Part shown: positions 54,238 through 63,743 of the stretch, in pieces
Numbering within the stretch: the first letter of the stretch is position 1
How the letters are laid out: every line of letters begins with the position of its first letter
Assembly: GCA_002786025.1 (NCBI GenBank)
Contig: NHNW01000008.1
Location: 434,001 to 498,000, forward strand
Source of the DNA: Zasmidium citrigriseum
Taxonomy: Eukaryota; Ascomycota; Dothideomycetes; Mycosphaerellales; Mycosphaerellaceae
DNA length: 64,000 nucleotides
Direction of reading: 5' to 3'
Program-made: the position numbers and the translations under genes
The notes under the pieces: generated by a model
What the model was told of the DNA's origin: nothing
The model's input: the letters and a program-made list of their open reading frames with translations, nothing else
The model's database searches: none

Positions 54238-54786
54238 TCAAAATCCAACCCATCCCTTATCTGCCTCAACTCCTCCGGACATCGCAAGATTGGCACCCCG
54301 AATCCCCTTGAACCTCACACAGAGCCATTCGCCCTTCTCTCCTCTTGACTTATCCAATTTATACTCCATGATTGCCACGCTCTTCCTCGCGATACCCTGA
54401 TCGCGTCCAGTGACCTCCATGTTACAATAAACCTCCGCGAACCCAGTCTTGACATCGACATGCGTCGTCCAGTCCAAAAGCTTGCAATGCATCTCCGGGA
54501 AACTAGCAGCGAGGCCCTTCCAACCATCTAGATAATCTTCCAGATTGAGATCGTTGGGGAAGAGGTAGCCTCCCTCAGCTACGAATTTCGGCGATTTGTG
54601 GCGGTATATGGGCGACGATGGATCGAAGTCGCCAGCGTTGAGGGCAGCGAGGAAGCCTTTAGAGACGGTCTCGACATGGTTGGCTATCTTCTTGACTTCT
54701 TCGTCCTGAGCAGGGTCGCTGTTGTCCTTGCTAACGGTGGACAGCGATGGTTGAAACGTCGAGTATGGGTCCTTCTGGGGCTGCAT
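54238..54786 (-). CDS. NTF2/SnoaL-like small protein
   Basis: Protein of 182 aa from the first real ATG (54784-54786). The body resembles the cone-shaped NTF2/SnoaL fold: a long helix ANHVETVSKGFLAALNAGDFD, a tryptophan-containing helix LEDYLDGWKGLAASFPEMHCKLLD, and beta strands HVDVKTGFAEVYCNMEVTGRD and RKSVAIMEYKLDK and EWLCVRFKGIRG. Families of this fold act as small-molecule isomerases, dehydratases or binding proteins; no catalytic residues can be assigned. No targeting signal. It shares strand with the helix-hairpin-helix gene upstream (about 250 bp). Confidence 0.68.
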   Translation of the reverse strand: MQPQKDPYSTFQPSLSTVSKDNSDPAQDEEVKKIANHVETVSKGFLAALNAGDFDPSSPIYRHKSPKFVAEGGYLFPNDLNLEDYLDGWKGLAASFPEMHCKLLDWTTHVDVKTGFAEVYCNMEVTGRDQGIARKSVAIMEYKLDKSRGEKGEWLCVRFKGIRGANLAMSGGVEADKGWVGF

Positions 54787-55040
54787 TGCAGGCACTGGAA
54801 CTCATTTCGATGAAGATGTCCGAAGAGAAGTCAGAGCTGGAAGTGGGCCGCAGCTGACTTCTTGGCCAGGGAGCTCGAGTTCGCGAGTCTCGCGAGAAGC
54901 TAATGACGTGGGGCTTCGTACTCGAGAGTATGAGGTACCATTGGTATCGAGAAGTATTCGACCTTAACTTACGATGCGTTCGGCAGCAGTGGTATCTTTC
55001 TGCATCTTTGTCTTGCAGTAACGGGCTGCTCAGCATCATT

Positions 55041-55865
55041 TCATGGACCTTGTCTTCCCTTGACTCTGGCCGATGCTCGAATTCCTTTAGCAGGCTCTTT
55101 GTCGACCTTCTTTGAGACCTTGGCCTTCTTCTTTTTGTTGTTATCCTCGATCTTTTCTGTGGAATCGACATCACTCTTCGCCTTCCTCTTCAAGTCCACC
55201 TCATTGGACTTCGCACTCGACTTTCCCTTGACGGATACATCGTTCTTCTCACTCTTCTGAGCGGCACGCTTGCCCAGCACATACGCGACTTTCTCCAATT
55301 CCACAGCCTCAACCTCTGGCAGTCGCTTCTGAACCTCCTGTATCTTCTCGAATAGCTCGAGATATTCCTTCGGCGTGTACTTGATCTTCCGATCCCATCC
55401 GCTCCCCTTCTTGTCCTCCCAGAATACCCACCGAAAAAGCTCATCGGAGAAGAATGGTGCTCGCGTAGGGTCGTAGATCGAAAGGAGAAGTGAGGCGGTG
55501 GCCGGGCCGATACCTTTGAGTTGTGTCAATGTAGTGAGGCTCGATTTGATGTTGGCGTGAGGGTCTTCGGCGAAGGAAGCGAAAGCGTCGCGGGTCGTGG
55601 AAGTGATATCGTCGTCGCTATTCTGGTCGACGAGCTTCTTGAGCGTTGGACGAAATGTGCCATGGCTGAGTTTCCAGTCGACGAGAGTTGTGACTTCTGC
55701 TTTGGTTAGGGAGGAGTCGTCGCTGGACGCGAGGGCGGTCGGAATGGATTCATATCGCGCATCGTCGAGGGCGTGTAGCTTCTCGGGGACGGCTGATGGA
55801 TACTCAGCGAGTAATTGTTGGATAGTGTCAGTAGTGATGCTGTCAAAGCGATGAATTGAGTCCAT
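55041..55865 (-). CDS. helix-hairpin-helix protein with basic nuclear tail
   Basis: Single-exon protein of 274 aa. The middle contains LTTLTQLKGIGPATASLLLSIYDP (about 109-132), a textbook helix-hairpin-helix of the DNA-glycosylase type (LKGIGPxTA). It is followed by APFFSDELFRWVFWEDKKGSGWDRKIKYT. No catalytic Lys/Asp of an active glycosylase is evident at the usual place. The last 75 residues are Lys-rich with several bipartite nuclear-signal-like runs (KKKKAKVSKKVDK). Probable nuclear DNA- or protein-binding function. Fungal homologues of this plan are usually named only hypothetical. Confidence 0.72.
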   Translation of the reverse strand: MDSIHRFDSITTDTIQQLLAEYPSAVPEKLHALDDARYESIPTALASSDDSSLTKAEVTTLVDWKLSHGTFRPTLKKLVDQNSDDDITSTTRDAFASFAEDPHANIKSSLTTLTQLKGIGPATASLLLSIYDPTRAPFFSDELFRWVFWEDKKGSGWDRKIKYTPKEYLELFEKIQEVQKRLPEVEAVELEKVAYVLGKRAAQKSEKNDVSVKGKSSAKSNEVDLKRKAKSDVDSTEKIEDNNKKKKAKVSKKVDKEPAKGIRASARVKGRQGP

Positions 55866-56208
55866 GTTGAAGCAATGTTTCTTTGGCCCAAGATCAGCAC
55901 GCTTGACGGGATGGAGTGGAAGCTTGGGAGGCCGGCAGCAACTCTTCCTCGACTATCTACCGTCACAACCTCGATATGAGGCTCGGAATGATCGGGATAG
56001 TTCGCGGAGCAATGGAAGAACGCGTCGATGTAATCACTTCACGTCTCGTGGAAATTAGAGACGCGGTGCCTGGCAGGATCGACAGGGCCAGGCGTCGAGC
56101 TCTCCACTTTCCCCAGCTCTCACCATCCCACTTCACCTCTCCATGCCCGCCTAATCGTCATCACGATTCTTAGTTCTATGCACTGCGGATAACTGCCTCG
56201 CCTTCGTT
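55866..56208. promoter_or_regulatory. divergent promoter region
   Basis: 343 bases between the opposed helix-hairpin-helix and coiled-coil genes; no specific site recognised. Confidence 0.4.
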
Positions 56209-58281
56209 ATGGACAGCTGCAACGGCTCCGTGCAGCCTGATCGATCTGACGGACCAGATGTCACCTCGAATGAGCGTTGCTCGAAGAAAGCCCGCGTGGA
56301 CAGTCCAACGCGGCCGTCTACTCACTACCCGCGTCACGCCAGTCCCTCGACGACGACTCTTCACTTTCCACGCGCCGCTTCGACCAACAAGCGCAAGCGA
56401 CCGACCTCGCCAACACGTCACGAGTTCGACCACCAACCCAACAACTCGCTTCAGCCGAAAGACAACGTTCGCCTCGACGACACCGACGACATGCACATCT
56501 TCAAGCGTAAAAAGATCCAACCGCCGGCCCCGAACGATGCCTCCCCACAGCCCTCGTCAAGCACCTCTGACGACGTCAACGCTACATTGAGCGACCCAAA
56601 GAAGGGAAAGAGTCGGCCTTCCCCCAAACTGAACGTCGATCCGCTCACTCCATCACGCTCCACACCATCCGCCAGCAAGACCAAGATGGCCAAACGCAAG
56701 CGAGCCTACTCGCCCAAGTCGGCAGGCAACAAGCCAAGGGCATCTTCCAGTAAGCACGAGCAAGAGCCCACAGAGCTCCTCGAGCCAACGACTTTCGAAC
56801 CAAGCATGGGATCGAAGAAGACGCAAGCACAACCTCCAAGCAGCCTCTACGACTCCACGTCACCGCTCGACCCAGCCTGCCCAAGCCCAACCCTGTCATA
56901 CACCTCCTTGGGCCAGGACGAAGACCAAGACCAAGACGCTCCCCCAATGCAAGAATTGGATACCGCGGATCCACGTTCAGTAGTAGAGCGGTTGGACGAG
57001 GCCGTATATGAGAATCAGAGGATTGCTTACGATACCGCCAATCTGAACAACCTGCTCCGCACAGCTGTTGACGAGTTGGAGCACATCAAGCAGAAGGCAC
57101 TAGATGACCAAAAGCGCCAGCAGGCCGAGAACGACAAGATGAAGAAGTGGTGGGTGAAGATGGGTATGGACGCAATGCTGGACCGTGCTCGCTTGCAAGA
57201 GCAGTGCAGGAGGCAAGTAGGAGCCGAGCGGCTGAAGCTTGCCAAAGCCAACGCCTATCACCAAGCTGAAGTGACAGCACTCAAGGAGCAGTATGATCGT
57301 CAAATAAAGGATCTCAAGACTGCGTTCGAGAACGAGATATCGACCAGCAAGAAGGCCATCGAAGATCTGGAGGCCGAAAAGGACGAGGGCAGGAAGCGAT
57401 TGCTCGAGGCTGTGGAAGAGGGTGAGCGCCTGATGGACAAGTGGACGACCTCCGAAGCAGAGGCTCAGAACAATCGTTTCCTTTGGGGCCAAACTGAGCA
57501 GGAGATAGCTGCGATGGCTGAGGTCTGGGCAGAGGAGAGAGAGGAGGCTCGGAGCATTGGCCTACCACCGGCATATGGCAGCCTTGATGACGAAGACAAC
57601 GCCCCTCCATGGGGCCGCCATGAAGACCTTGGCTCAGTCCAAATTGCCCTCATCAAAGACGTCGCGCGCAAGGAGTTCAAGCTCGCTTTTGAAACGGCGA
57701 TGGAGCGTTTCAACACGCACCGCACCTCCACGGACCAGCCTCTCCGCAAGCGCGCTCCGACCTTCCTCTTCTTCGAGCTGTCGAAAGGGCTCTCGAACGT
57801 GAGCTTTCGCCTCAAGTCACTTGTGCACGTTGACCCCTCCAACTCCGACCGCGTGGCCAAGCTCCTCTTCGAGTTCACCTGGCAAATAATCTCCGCGTTC
57901 GCAATCCGAGCGACTGAGCTAACGCTCGACCGAACAGCCCACGCACAATGCGACATGTTCTGGAGATCGGTGAACGGTACCCTCGCTCACGCGGTGGAGC
58001 TCACCTTCAAGGACAAGGGCCTCACGGGCACCTGTGCCCAGTGCAAGAACTCCGCTTGCCCTGGGTACTGCGTGCGCCTGAGTGAGCTCCAGACGCTGGT
58101 AGAGCAGCTCAAGGTTGTGCAGGGGCACTTGCAGCGCCTGGACAATCGCATCTACTTCTTTGCGAAAACGAGGGCTTGGGTGGAGGAGATGCTCGAGGCG
58201 GACTTGAAGTGCGCTGCGGATGTTGCGCTTCCTCCCACCCGCCCTCACTCGCCTGCGGGTGAGGAGGGTGTTGCTTTGTAG
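56209..58281 (+). CDS. large coiled-coil protein of unknown function
   Basis: Single-exon protein of 690 aa. Residues 1-260 are disordered, rich in Ser, Pro, Lys and Arg, with several nuclear-signal-like patches (FKRKKIQ, MAKRKRAYSP). Residues about 265-410 form a long heptad-rich coiled coil (VDELEHIKQKALDDQKRQQAENDKM, then DLKTAFENEISTSKKAIEDLEAEKDE). Residues 480-690 are a globular helical region that includes TCAQCKNSACPGYC, a four-cysteine stretch that could bind zinc, and a final helix LQTLVEQLKVVQGHLQRLDNRIYFF. I do not recognise the family. The tandem 190-bp repeats begin about 130 bp after its stop codon. Confidence 0.68.
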   Translation: MDSCNGSVQPDRSDGPDVTSNERCSKKARVDSPTRPSTHYPRHASPSTTTLHFPRAASTNKRKRPTSPTRHEFDHQPNNSLQPKDNVRLDDTDDMHIFKRKKIQPPAPNDASPQPSSSTSDDVNATLSDPKKGKSRPSPKLNVDPLTPSRSTPSASKTKMAKRKRAYSPKSAGNKPRASSSKHEQEPTELLEPTTFEPSMGSKKTQAQPPSSLYDSTSPLDPACPSPTLSYTSLGQDEDQDQDAPPMQELDTADPRSVVERLDEAVYENQRIAYDTANLNNLLRTAVDELEHIKQKALDDQKRQQAENDKMKKWWVKMGMDAMLDRARLQEQCRRQVGAERLKLAKANAYHQAEVTALKEQYDRQIKDLKTAFENEISTSKKAIEDLEAEKDEGRKRLLEAVEEGERLMDKWTTSEAEAQNNRFLWGQTEQEIAAMAEVWAEEREEARSIGLPPAYGSLDDEDNAPPWGRHEDLGSVQIALIKDVARKEFKLAFETAMERFNTHRTSTDQPLRKRAPTFLFFELSKGLSNVSFRLKSLVHVDPSNSDRVAKLLFEFTWQIISAFAIRATELTLDRTAHAQCDMFWRSVNGTLAHAVELTFKDKGLTGTCAQCKNSACPGYCVRLSELQTLVEQLKVVQGHLQRLDNRIYFFAKTRAWVEEMLEADLKCAADVALPPTRPHSPAGEEGVAL

Positions 58282-58399
58282 ATAGGCTCACCCCCCGGGT
58301 GTTAAGTTTAATGTTATGATTGCTGAGGTGATTTCTCTCTTCCTTTCTCTCTTTGTACTCTCTCCTTTCTTCTTACTTTAATAGCCTGCTGCATAGCTT

Positions 58400-59040
58400 A
58401 GACCTCTTTGGTTGCGTGGGGATAGGATCGTTCCCAAGACAAACTTCACACTATTCTCGCCGCCTCGACGCGGCGAGCAAGATAGCGGTCTTCTCGTGAG
58501 GTAAGGTGCTCATCTTGGGCTCTTTCTCTTTTCCTATCCCTAACTCTTGGTCCTATCTCCAAGGTCTCTATTGACCTATTCATCGGCTTGGATCCCTTTC
58601 GTTTCTTGGGGATAGGGTCGTTTCCAAGATGGATTTCACATCGTTTAGACCGCCTCGACGCGGCGAGTAGGGTGGCGGTCTTCTCGTGAGGTAAGGTTTT
58701 CGTCTGGGGCTCTTTCTCTCCTCCTATCCCCAACTCTTGTACCTATCTCCAAGGTCTCTGTTGACCTATTCATCGGCTTGGATGTTAAGCATTTCTTCGG
58801 GATAGAGTTGTTCTTAGGACAATCTCATTTGGATTACATGGCCTCGATGCGGCGAGTGAGATGGCTGTCTTCTCGTGAGGTGAGCTGCCTATCCTGGGCT
58901 TCACGTTGAGATTCTGTCCTATCTCCCCTACTCTGAGCCTTTCTCAATAGATCTATACGCTTTCTCATAGCCTTGGACGGTCACTTTTCCGTGGGGATCG
59001 CTGCGTTGGTAATATGATTTACAGGGAAACCCTGCGAAGT
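58400..59040 (+). repeat. degenerate 190-bp tandem repeats, three to four units
   Basis: Landmark GGGGATAGGATCG starts at about 58418 and recurs as GGGGATAGGGTCG (about 58608), CGGGATAGAGTTG (about 58798) and, weaker, GGGGATCGCTGCG (about 58993). Periods are 190, 190 and 195. Each unit also carries GCCTCGACGCGGCGAG, a CTTCTCGTGAGGTAAGG block and CTATTCATCGGCTTGGA. Divergence increases along the array. A perfect 8-bp stem (CTCGCCGC / GCGGCGAG, loop CTCGAC) lies at 58456-58477 in the first unit. Confidence 0.85.
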
Positions 59041-59260
59041 CTCTTGGACCTCACGCTCTCCTTGCCGTATCTCAATGGCGGGTCTCATGTCCATAACCGC
59101 CATCAAAAGGAAAGACTCAGTATTTATACACTGCAGAAAATGGCCACAGGATTGCCTCCTGGCAAGTTCGAGACTCCTCCGCCTCCGCTGGCAACCTTGC
59201 CATTGCCTTCAGAGTCAGACAGTCTGGAGACTTTGACGGTCAAGCTCTCCTCACTCCTCT

Positions 59261-59926
59261 ATGTCGCCCATGTTGGTCGCTGTATCGCCACTGCTACTGG
59301 CAATGCCGCCTGCGCTCCGGAGCAATCGAGCACCAGGACCAAGGCAGAGGCTCGAGATGCGACCATATGAGAAGATGTCTTTCGACCAATGGAGGAAATA
59401 CCCACTGTGGCAGCCTCCAGCTATCGACTGGGAGAAAGATCGGGGTCACGTACCGTCGGATGGGAGGCCCCTCAAGAAGGCACAGCGCTGTGCGGAAGCG
59501 ATGAACAGGATTTGGAAGACGGATCTTGCACAGCCTGATCATTATATCTGGTTCACGGAACACCATCCTAACCTTGTGTCTCTGGTTACGGCGGCTTCGA
59601 GAGTGATTGGTGCGGAACGTGGTCTTGGGCAGACGGGTTTGATCGTTGAGCACTCCAAGAGTCGAGTGACGACGATGCAGAGAATCATTCGCACGGCTCG
59701 CCAAATTACCGCTCGGGCGGGCGATTCTGCAACGAAGCAGCGTGTAATGCAGCAGATCAAAGCTCTGGAGAATGTATACAGCGGACTTTGGGAAAAGCAT
59801 TCGAGTCGAGAACAGGCGCTAGGCAAGAGAAAGCATTGGGAGCTGTTGGAATCCGAGGCGATTGAGTATGCTATTCCTAATTCGTGGACCAACATGAAAC
59901 TGGCGATGGAGGCATCGAGACGGTAG
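59261..59926 (+). CDS. hypothetical protein downstream of the tandem repeats
   Basis: Frame of 221 aa from the first ATG. A more natural start may be the ATG at 59357 (MRPYEKMSFDQW), because the first 32 residues look non-coding. Alternatively a 5' exon near 59140 (MATGLPPGKFETPPPPLATLPLP) may be spliced in with a weak donor. The body is soluble and helical, with WRKYPLWQPPAIDWEKDRGHVP, a central IRTARQITARAG and a Trp-containing C-terminal part. No signal peptide, membrane span or recognised domain. It is convergent with the dehydrogenase gene (150 bp). Confidence 0.5.
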   Translation: MSPMLVAVSPLLLAMPPALRSNRAPGPRQRLEMRPYEKMSFDQWRKYPLWQPPAIDWEKDRGHVPSDGRPLKKAQRCAEAMNRIWKTDLAQPDHYIWFTEHHPNLVSLVTAASRVIGAERGLGQTGLIVEHSKSRVTTMQRIIRTARQITARAGDSATKQRVMQQIKALENVYSGLWEKHSSREQALGKRKHWELLESEAIEYAIPNSWTNMKLAMEASRR

Positions 59927-60075
59927 ATGAAACTCGGTGCAGAAGACAACGACGAGGGTAAATTGTGACGAACTCGGCGACATGCGATGATCGCACGAAG
60001 AGGTGCATGATAGTTTAGGCCGGTATCGAGGCTGACATGGTTGTTAGGTCTTTGCCTACTCGGTTTGTAGTAATA

Positions 60076-61035
60076 TCATGCAACGTAATTGTCGAAGACG
60101 CCTTCTGCCATCTTCTCCAGCAAAACCTGCCCAACCCCCAACGTCCCAATGTCATCTTTGATATCAAAGATCCCTGAACCCTGCTGCCCGTCCTCAACAC
60201 CCTCAATATTCCCCGCGCAGCACACAGCTCGCGCCGAGACTTCCTGATCAACAATACACCGCATAGCCACTCGAACATTATCCTCCACAGACGCCACCCT
60301 CATCCCGCGCTCGACCAGCTTATCCGCGTAGGACTCAGTCATGCCTGTCCGAGTCCATCCGGGTACGAGAAGATTGGCCTGATACTGCGCCATAGACTCA
60401 TTTGGCCATCTGATCGCTTTCCAAAGACCTCGGACGCCGTGTTTGGCTGCTGCGTAGTCGGCTTCGTAGGGAGGACATGCGTAGCCTGCGATGGAGCTGA
60501 CGAGGAGGAGTTGTGGTTGGAAGGTTGTTGTGCGGGATTTGTGTAGTTTGTTGAAGTAGAAGAGTGCTAGGTCGGTTGTCCAGAAGACGCCAGTCAAGTT
60601 GATGTCAAGGACTTTTGAGGAGGGGCGTGGCGGATCGTCGGAGTCTTCTTGCGGGATGAGGGACTTTTTCAAGTCGGTCGCTGCAATCCCAGCCGCGGCG
60701 ACGACGATATCCAGCGCTGATGTCCAGGCGAGGGTGGCTTTGAAAACTGCCAATTGGGAGTCCCAGCTTGCAACATCGGTCTTGACGAATAAGGCTTCGT
60801 GGCCTTTCGACATTAGATCCGAAGCGACTTTCTGGCCGGCTTCATTGAGGTCGCTGATCACGACTTTGGCTCCGTTCTCTGCAAGACGCTCGGCGATCCC
60901 TCGTCCGATTCCACTCGCACCTCCAGTCACCAGTGCAGTCTTTCCTCGAACGGCGCTTAGGTCTATGGTCCTTGTGAAGTCGACAGGAGGAGTGCCATAA
61001 ACGAAAGCTTTGAGTCGTTCTTCTGGGGTCGCCAT
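60076..61035 (-). CDS. short-chain dehydrogenase/reductase
   Basis: Single-exon NAD(P)-dependent oxidoreductase of 319 aa. The Rossmann motif TGGASGIG is at 37-44, with an acidic SDLN after beta-2 that favours NAD(H). The NAAG-equivalent is VAAAGIA. Catalytic residues are LVSSIAGY (Ser) and YAAAKHG (Tyr-x3-Lys). VPGWTRTGM is the post-catalytic loop. It resembles the fungal 15-hydroxyprostaglandin-dehydrogenase-like classical SDRs, whose substrates are mostly undefined. No targeting signal. No pathway partners are adjacent. Confidence 0.9.
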   Translation of the reverse strand: MATPEERLKAFVYGTPPVDFTRTIDLSAVRGKTALVTGGASGIGRGIAERLAENGAKVVISDLNEAGQKVASDLMSKGHEALFVKTDVASWDSQLAVFKATLAWTSALDIVVAAAGIAATDLKKSLIPQEDSDDPPRPSSKVLDINLTGVFWTTDLALFYFNKLHKSRTTTFQPQLLLVSSIAGYACPPYEADYAAAKHGVRGLWKAIRWPNESMAQYQANLLVPGWTRTGMTESYADKLVERGMRVASVEDNVRVAMRCIVDQEVSARAVCCAGNIEGVEDGQQGSGIFDIKDDIGTLGVGQVLLEKMAEGVFDNYVA

Positions 61036-62386
61036 TCCGTTCGAGCGTGATCAAAAAGCGTAGAGTCTTCAAAGTCGTCCTTCTTCTTTGCTCGGGAAGA
61101 TGCAGCTGAATTATAAAAATGTACTTGCTAAAGGCGCTTATTCATTTATCTCGCCATCCCCTGTCGTAGGATTTTATGCAAGGCTAGGGCTTTTATGCAG
61201 GATTGCACGAATGCTCATTCAACACAGTCTCTTTCAGAAAATATCACAGGCGGATCTGAAGCCATCGACCATCGAATATATAGGCAGAGCTTTTGCAAAG
61301 GCAACCCTAAGCGGGTGGGATGGGTCTTCGATCCTTCGTGGAAGCGGTACGAGTGCGAGATATGCAAGTCTGCTCATCAGGGTGGCAAGAAACATCTTCT
61401 GAGCATGCTGTCACTTCTTTCCTGTGACCAGAGAAATGGAATATAGCAAGATGAAGAACAGAAAGATGACTTCAAGAGAAAGAGAAAGAGCGCCTGCAGC
61501 TCACGGGTTCTTGCCCCTGACCATCGGCCCGAGAAAGGAAAACGAACCGACCTCACGTTGTCAATGCTGACCGAGCAAGTTACGAAAATCATGAAACCCA
61601 TCGAACTGAGAACATCGAGCCATCGTCCATTCTGCTTTGACGACCGATCTCATGATGGCAAAAGAGAGCTTCAGATCTGAGGGCGAGGACCCTGCGTCGC
61701 CCAGTGGACTACGACTTCGGACCACCAAGGCAGCCCAAAAACCTTTCGCGGGACGAATCAGCGGTCAACAGGAGTTCACTGTTGATGAGAATGATGCACA
61801 GGCACAGAGATTGCTGCAGAAGCGGCCTGATGCTGTTGGTCCGACTCAACGGCCTTTCTGGAATGCACCTCTTCGTTTTGATTTGCAGTTGCTACGAGTC
61901 CTACGCAGCTTTCAATTCTGTGCGCTGCCTCGGCCTCATGACTGTCAAAGGGAACTTGCAATATCATTACATCCACTGGCTTGCGACTTTGTCGACGGCC
62001 ATGGTGCATGGAGTGTTCTATCACTTTGTCCCCCCGTATGAGAAAGAAAAGGCGATGCGAGAAGCACTGCCGTGTTTGGAGTAATATCGAGATTGAAAAT
62101 TCGAACATGCTGGACAATGGTTTGCTATGGTAATCTCGAGACGAATCTATGTTGAGCTGACCGCAGTTCTTTGTGCTGACAATGCCGTCTTTATTCTCCG
62201 CTTTCCAAACACGTGGAAAATGTCTCACAGTCGCAGCCGCCTGACACTACCTTCTGCACCAGGAGCACTATAATGGTACGATGTTGAGCCTCACTGCAGA
62301 CTACCACGTCTGCACGCCCGATCTTGGCCATCGGTTCTCGCAACAGTCACATCCTCTCTTCAATTTCCGCTTTACATCCCGCCAAG
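61036..62386. other. intergenic, no callable gene
   Basis: 1.35 kb with overlapping frames up to about 150 codons but no motif. It probably holds the dehydrogenase promoter and the 3' end of the F-box-like gene. No repeat ends seen. Confidence 0.45.
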
Positions 62387-62848
62387 TCAGCCCTTCCGAC
62401 CAGCCTTTCTCAGCTTATGGGCCTTCTTGGCAGCCTTCTTCGGCGCCTGTTCGACCTTAACCAATCTCCGCCCGCCCTCCTCCGCCTTCTCAAGAGTGCA
62501 CTCCACCACATCCCTACCCTGCTTCTTCAACTTCCTGTCCCGCGCTTCTTCCTGCAGCTGCTTGAAGAAGGGATGCTCGACCCAGTTCTTGATCAAACCG
62601 GTGAGCTTCTTCGAGCCGTCGATGGTCTCCTTAAAGACAGGGCTGACTCGACGGCAGACGGCGATCCAGCGGGCGTTGATGGTGGGTGTCATGGCGATCA
62701 TGATCATTTCGAGGAGTTCGGGGATTGCGAAGACTTTGGCTGCGGCGGCTGCGGCGGCGCGTTGTTTGCCCTGGTGGAAGGTTAGTTGGTTTCGAGTTTG
62801 TGGAAGAAGATGAGAAGAGGGACTCACTGTAAGTTCAGAGTCTGACAT
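62387..62848 (-). CDS. small F-box-like protein, copy 1
   Basis: Protein of 134 aa; exons 62848-62828 and 62770-62387 with a 57-nt intron. That intron is a multiple of three, so it can also be read through. After MSDSELT comes an Ala run and the F-box-like helix block VFAIPELLEMIMIAMTPTINARWIAVCRRVSPVFKETIDGSKKL, then a basic tail (KKAAKKAHKLRKAGRKG). The FAIPELLEMI...R.S..FK.TI.GS.KL pattern is the F-box form common in Mycosphaerella-like fungi. F-boxes recruit SCF ubiquitin ligases through Skp1, but no substrate-binding domain follows, so the role is open. A paralogue lies 0.4 kb upstream on the same strand. Confidence 0.7.
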   Translation of the reverse strand: MSDSELTVSPSSHLLPQTRNQLTFHQGKQRAAAAAAAKVFAIPELLEMIMIAMTPTINARWIAVCRRVSPVFKETIDGSKKLTGLIKNWVEHPFFKQLQEEARDRKLKKQGRDVVECTLEKAEEGGRRLVKVEQAPKKAAKKAHKLRKAGRKG

Positions 62849-63271
62849 GATGCTCGTGGGCTTCGGACTCGAAGAAATGGTGTTGTGGTGTGGTTGGATT
62901 CTGGTGGTGATGAAAGCTGCCTGAACTTGGTCAGGACGTCTGAGCTATTTAAAGGGCAGAGAAAAGGTTGCAAGTGAATGCCAAGCAATGGGCGTTGGCA
63001 TGTGACGAGATGTCTGTGCGTCTGGATATTCACTTGCGCGAGAAGGGCTGGATCCATCTCGAATGAACTTCATGGAGCATCTTTCGATTTCTCGGACTTT
63101 GGAAGCTTTCGATCATGCCGGAAACGTGGAACTTGAAAGGGTTCGCTATTTTGTGACAATCTGATCTACAATCCACGGCCTCGTCGTCATGAGGAAGAGC
63201 CTCGAGCAAGCCTTATCGAATGCGAAGTCCGCTATCCCGGAATGTACCACAACTTTCTCAATCTGAGAGTG
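62849..63271. other. intergenic spacer between F-box-like paralogues
   Basis: 420 bases; promoter of copy 1 and terminator of copy 2 expected, nothing specific seen. Confidence 0.4.
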
Positions 63272-63743
63272 CTACACACTTCTGAAGACCGCCCGCTCAG
63301 ACTTCTTCCCGTTCTCATTCTTCCTCTTATTCTTCCTCGACCTCAGAAACTCATCAACATTCTTCCGAAACTGCTTATAAGCCCGCATCTCTTCCAGCCA
63401 CGTCTCGATGCTCTGCTGTAGCTTCTTTGAGCCGTCCATAGTGGCTTTGAATGTGCGGCTGACCCGATAACAGGCGTAGAGGTCTTGCTGACGGGGGTGC
63501 CGTCCGTGGGCGTACAAGTGTTCCTCGGCGAATTGACGCTTGATGTTGATGAGTTCGAGGAGGATCATTTCGAGGATCTCGGGAATTGCGAAGGTCTTGT
63601 TGGCTGCTTCGCCAGTCAGTGCGATGCTCTAGGTGGATGTGTCAGCTTGTCTGCAAAAGACGTTGGGGGAATCGTCATACTGCTGGCGGCGGCATGTTGC
63701 CAGCGAGCTTCTGGCGGAGTGGAGGAGCGGTTCTGTCCGTCAT
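63272..63743 (-). CDS. small F-box-like protein, copy 2
   Basis: Protein of 139 aa; exons 63743-63681 and 63628-63272. The first exon ends ...GNMPPPA and the second continues SIALTGEAANKTFAIPEILEMILLELINIKRQ. The F-box-like core TFAIPEILEMILLEL is followed by a family-specific insert (AEEHLYAHGRHPRQQ) and YACYRVSRTFKATMDGSKKLQQSIETWLEEM, which aligns with copy 1 at VCRRVSPVFKETIDGSKKL. The C-terminus is Lys/Arg/Asn-rich (RSRKNKRKNENGKK), a likely nuclear or RNA-binding patch. The two genes are diverged tandem duplicates. Confidence 0.68.

Noticed and set aside
58446..58733. 95-codon minus-strand ORF in the tandem repeats
   Set aside because: The 190-bp period is not a multiple of three, so the frame cannot repeat; a by-product of the array.
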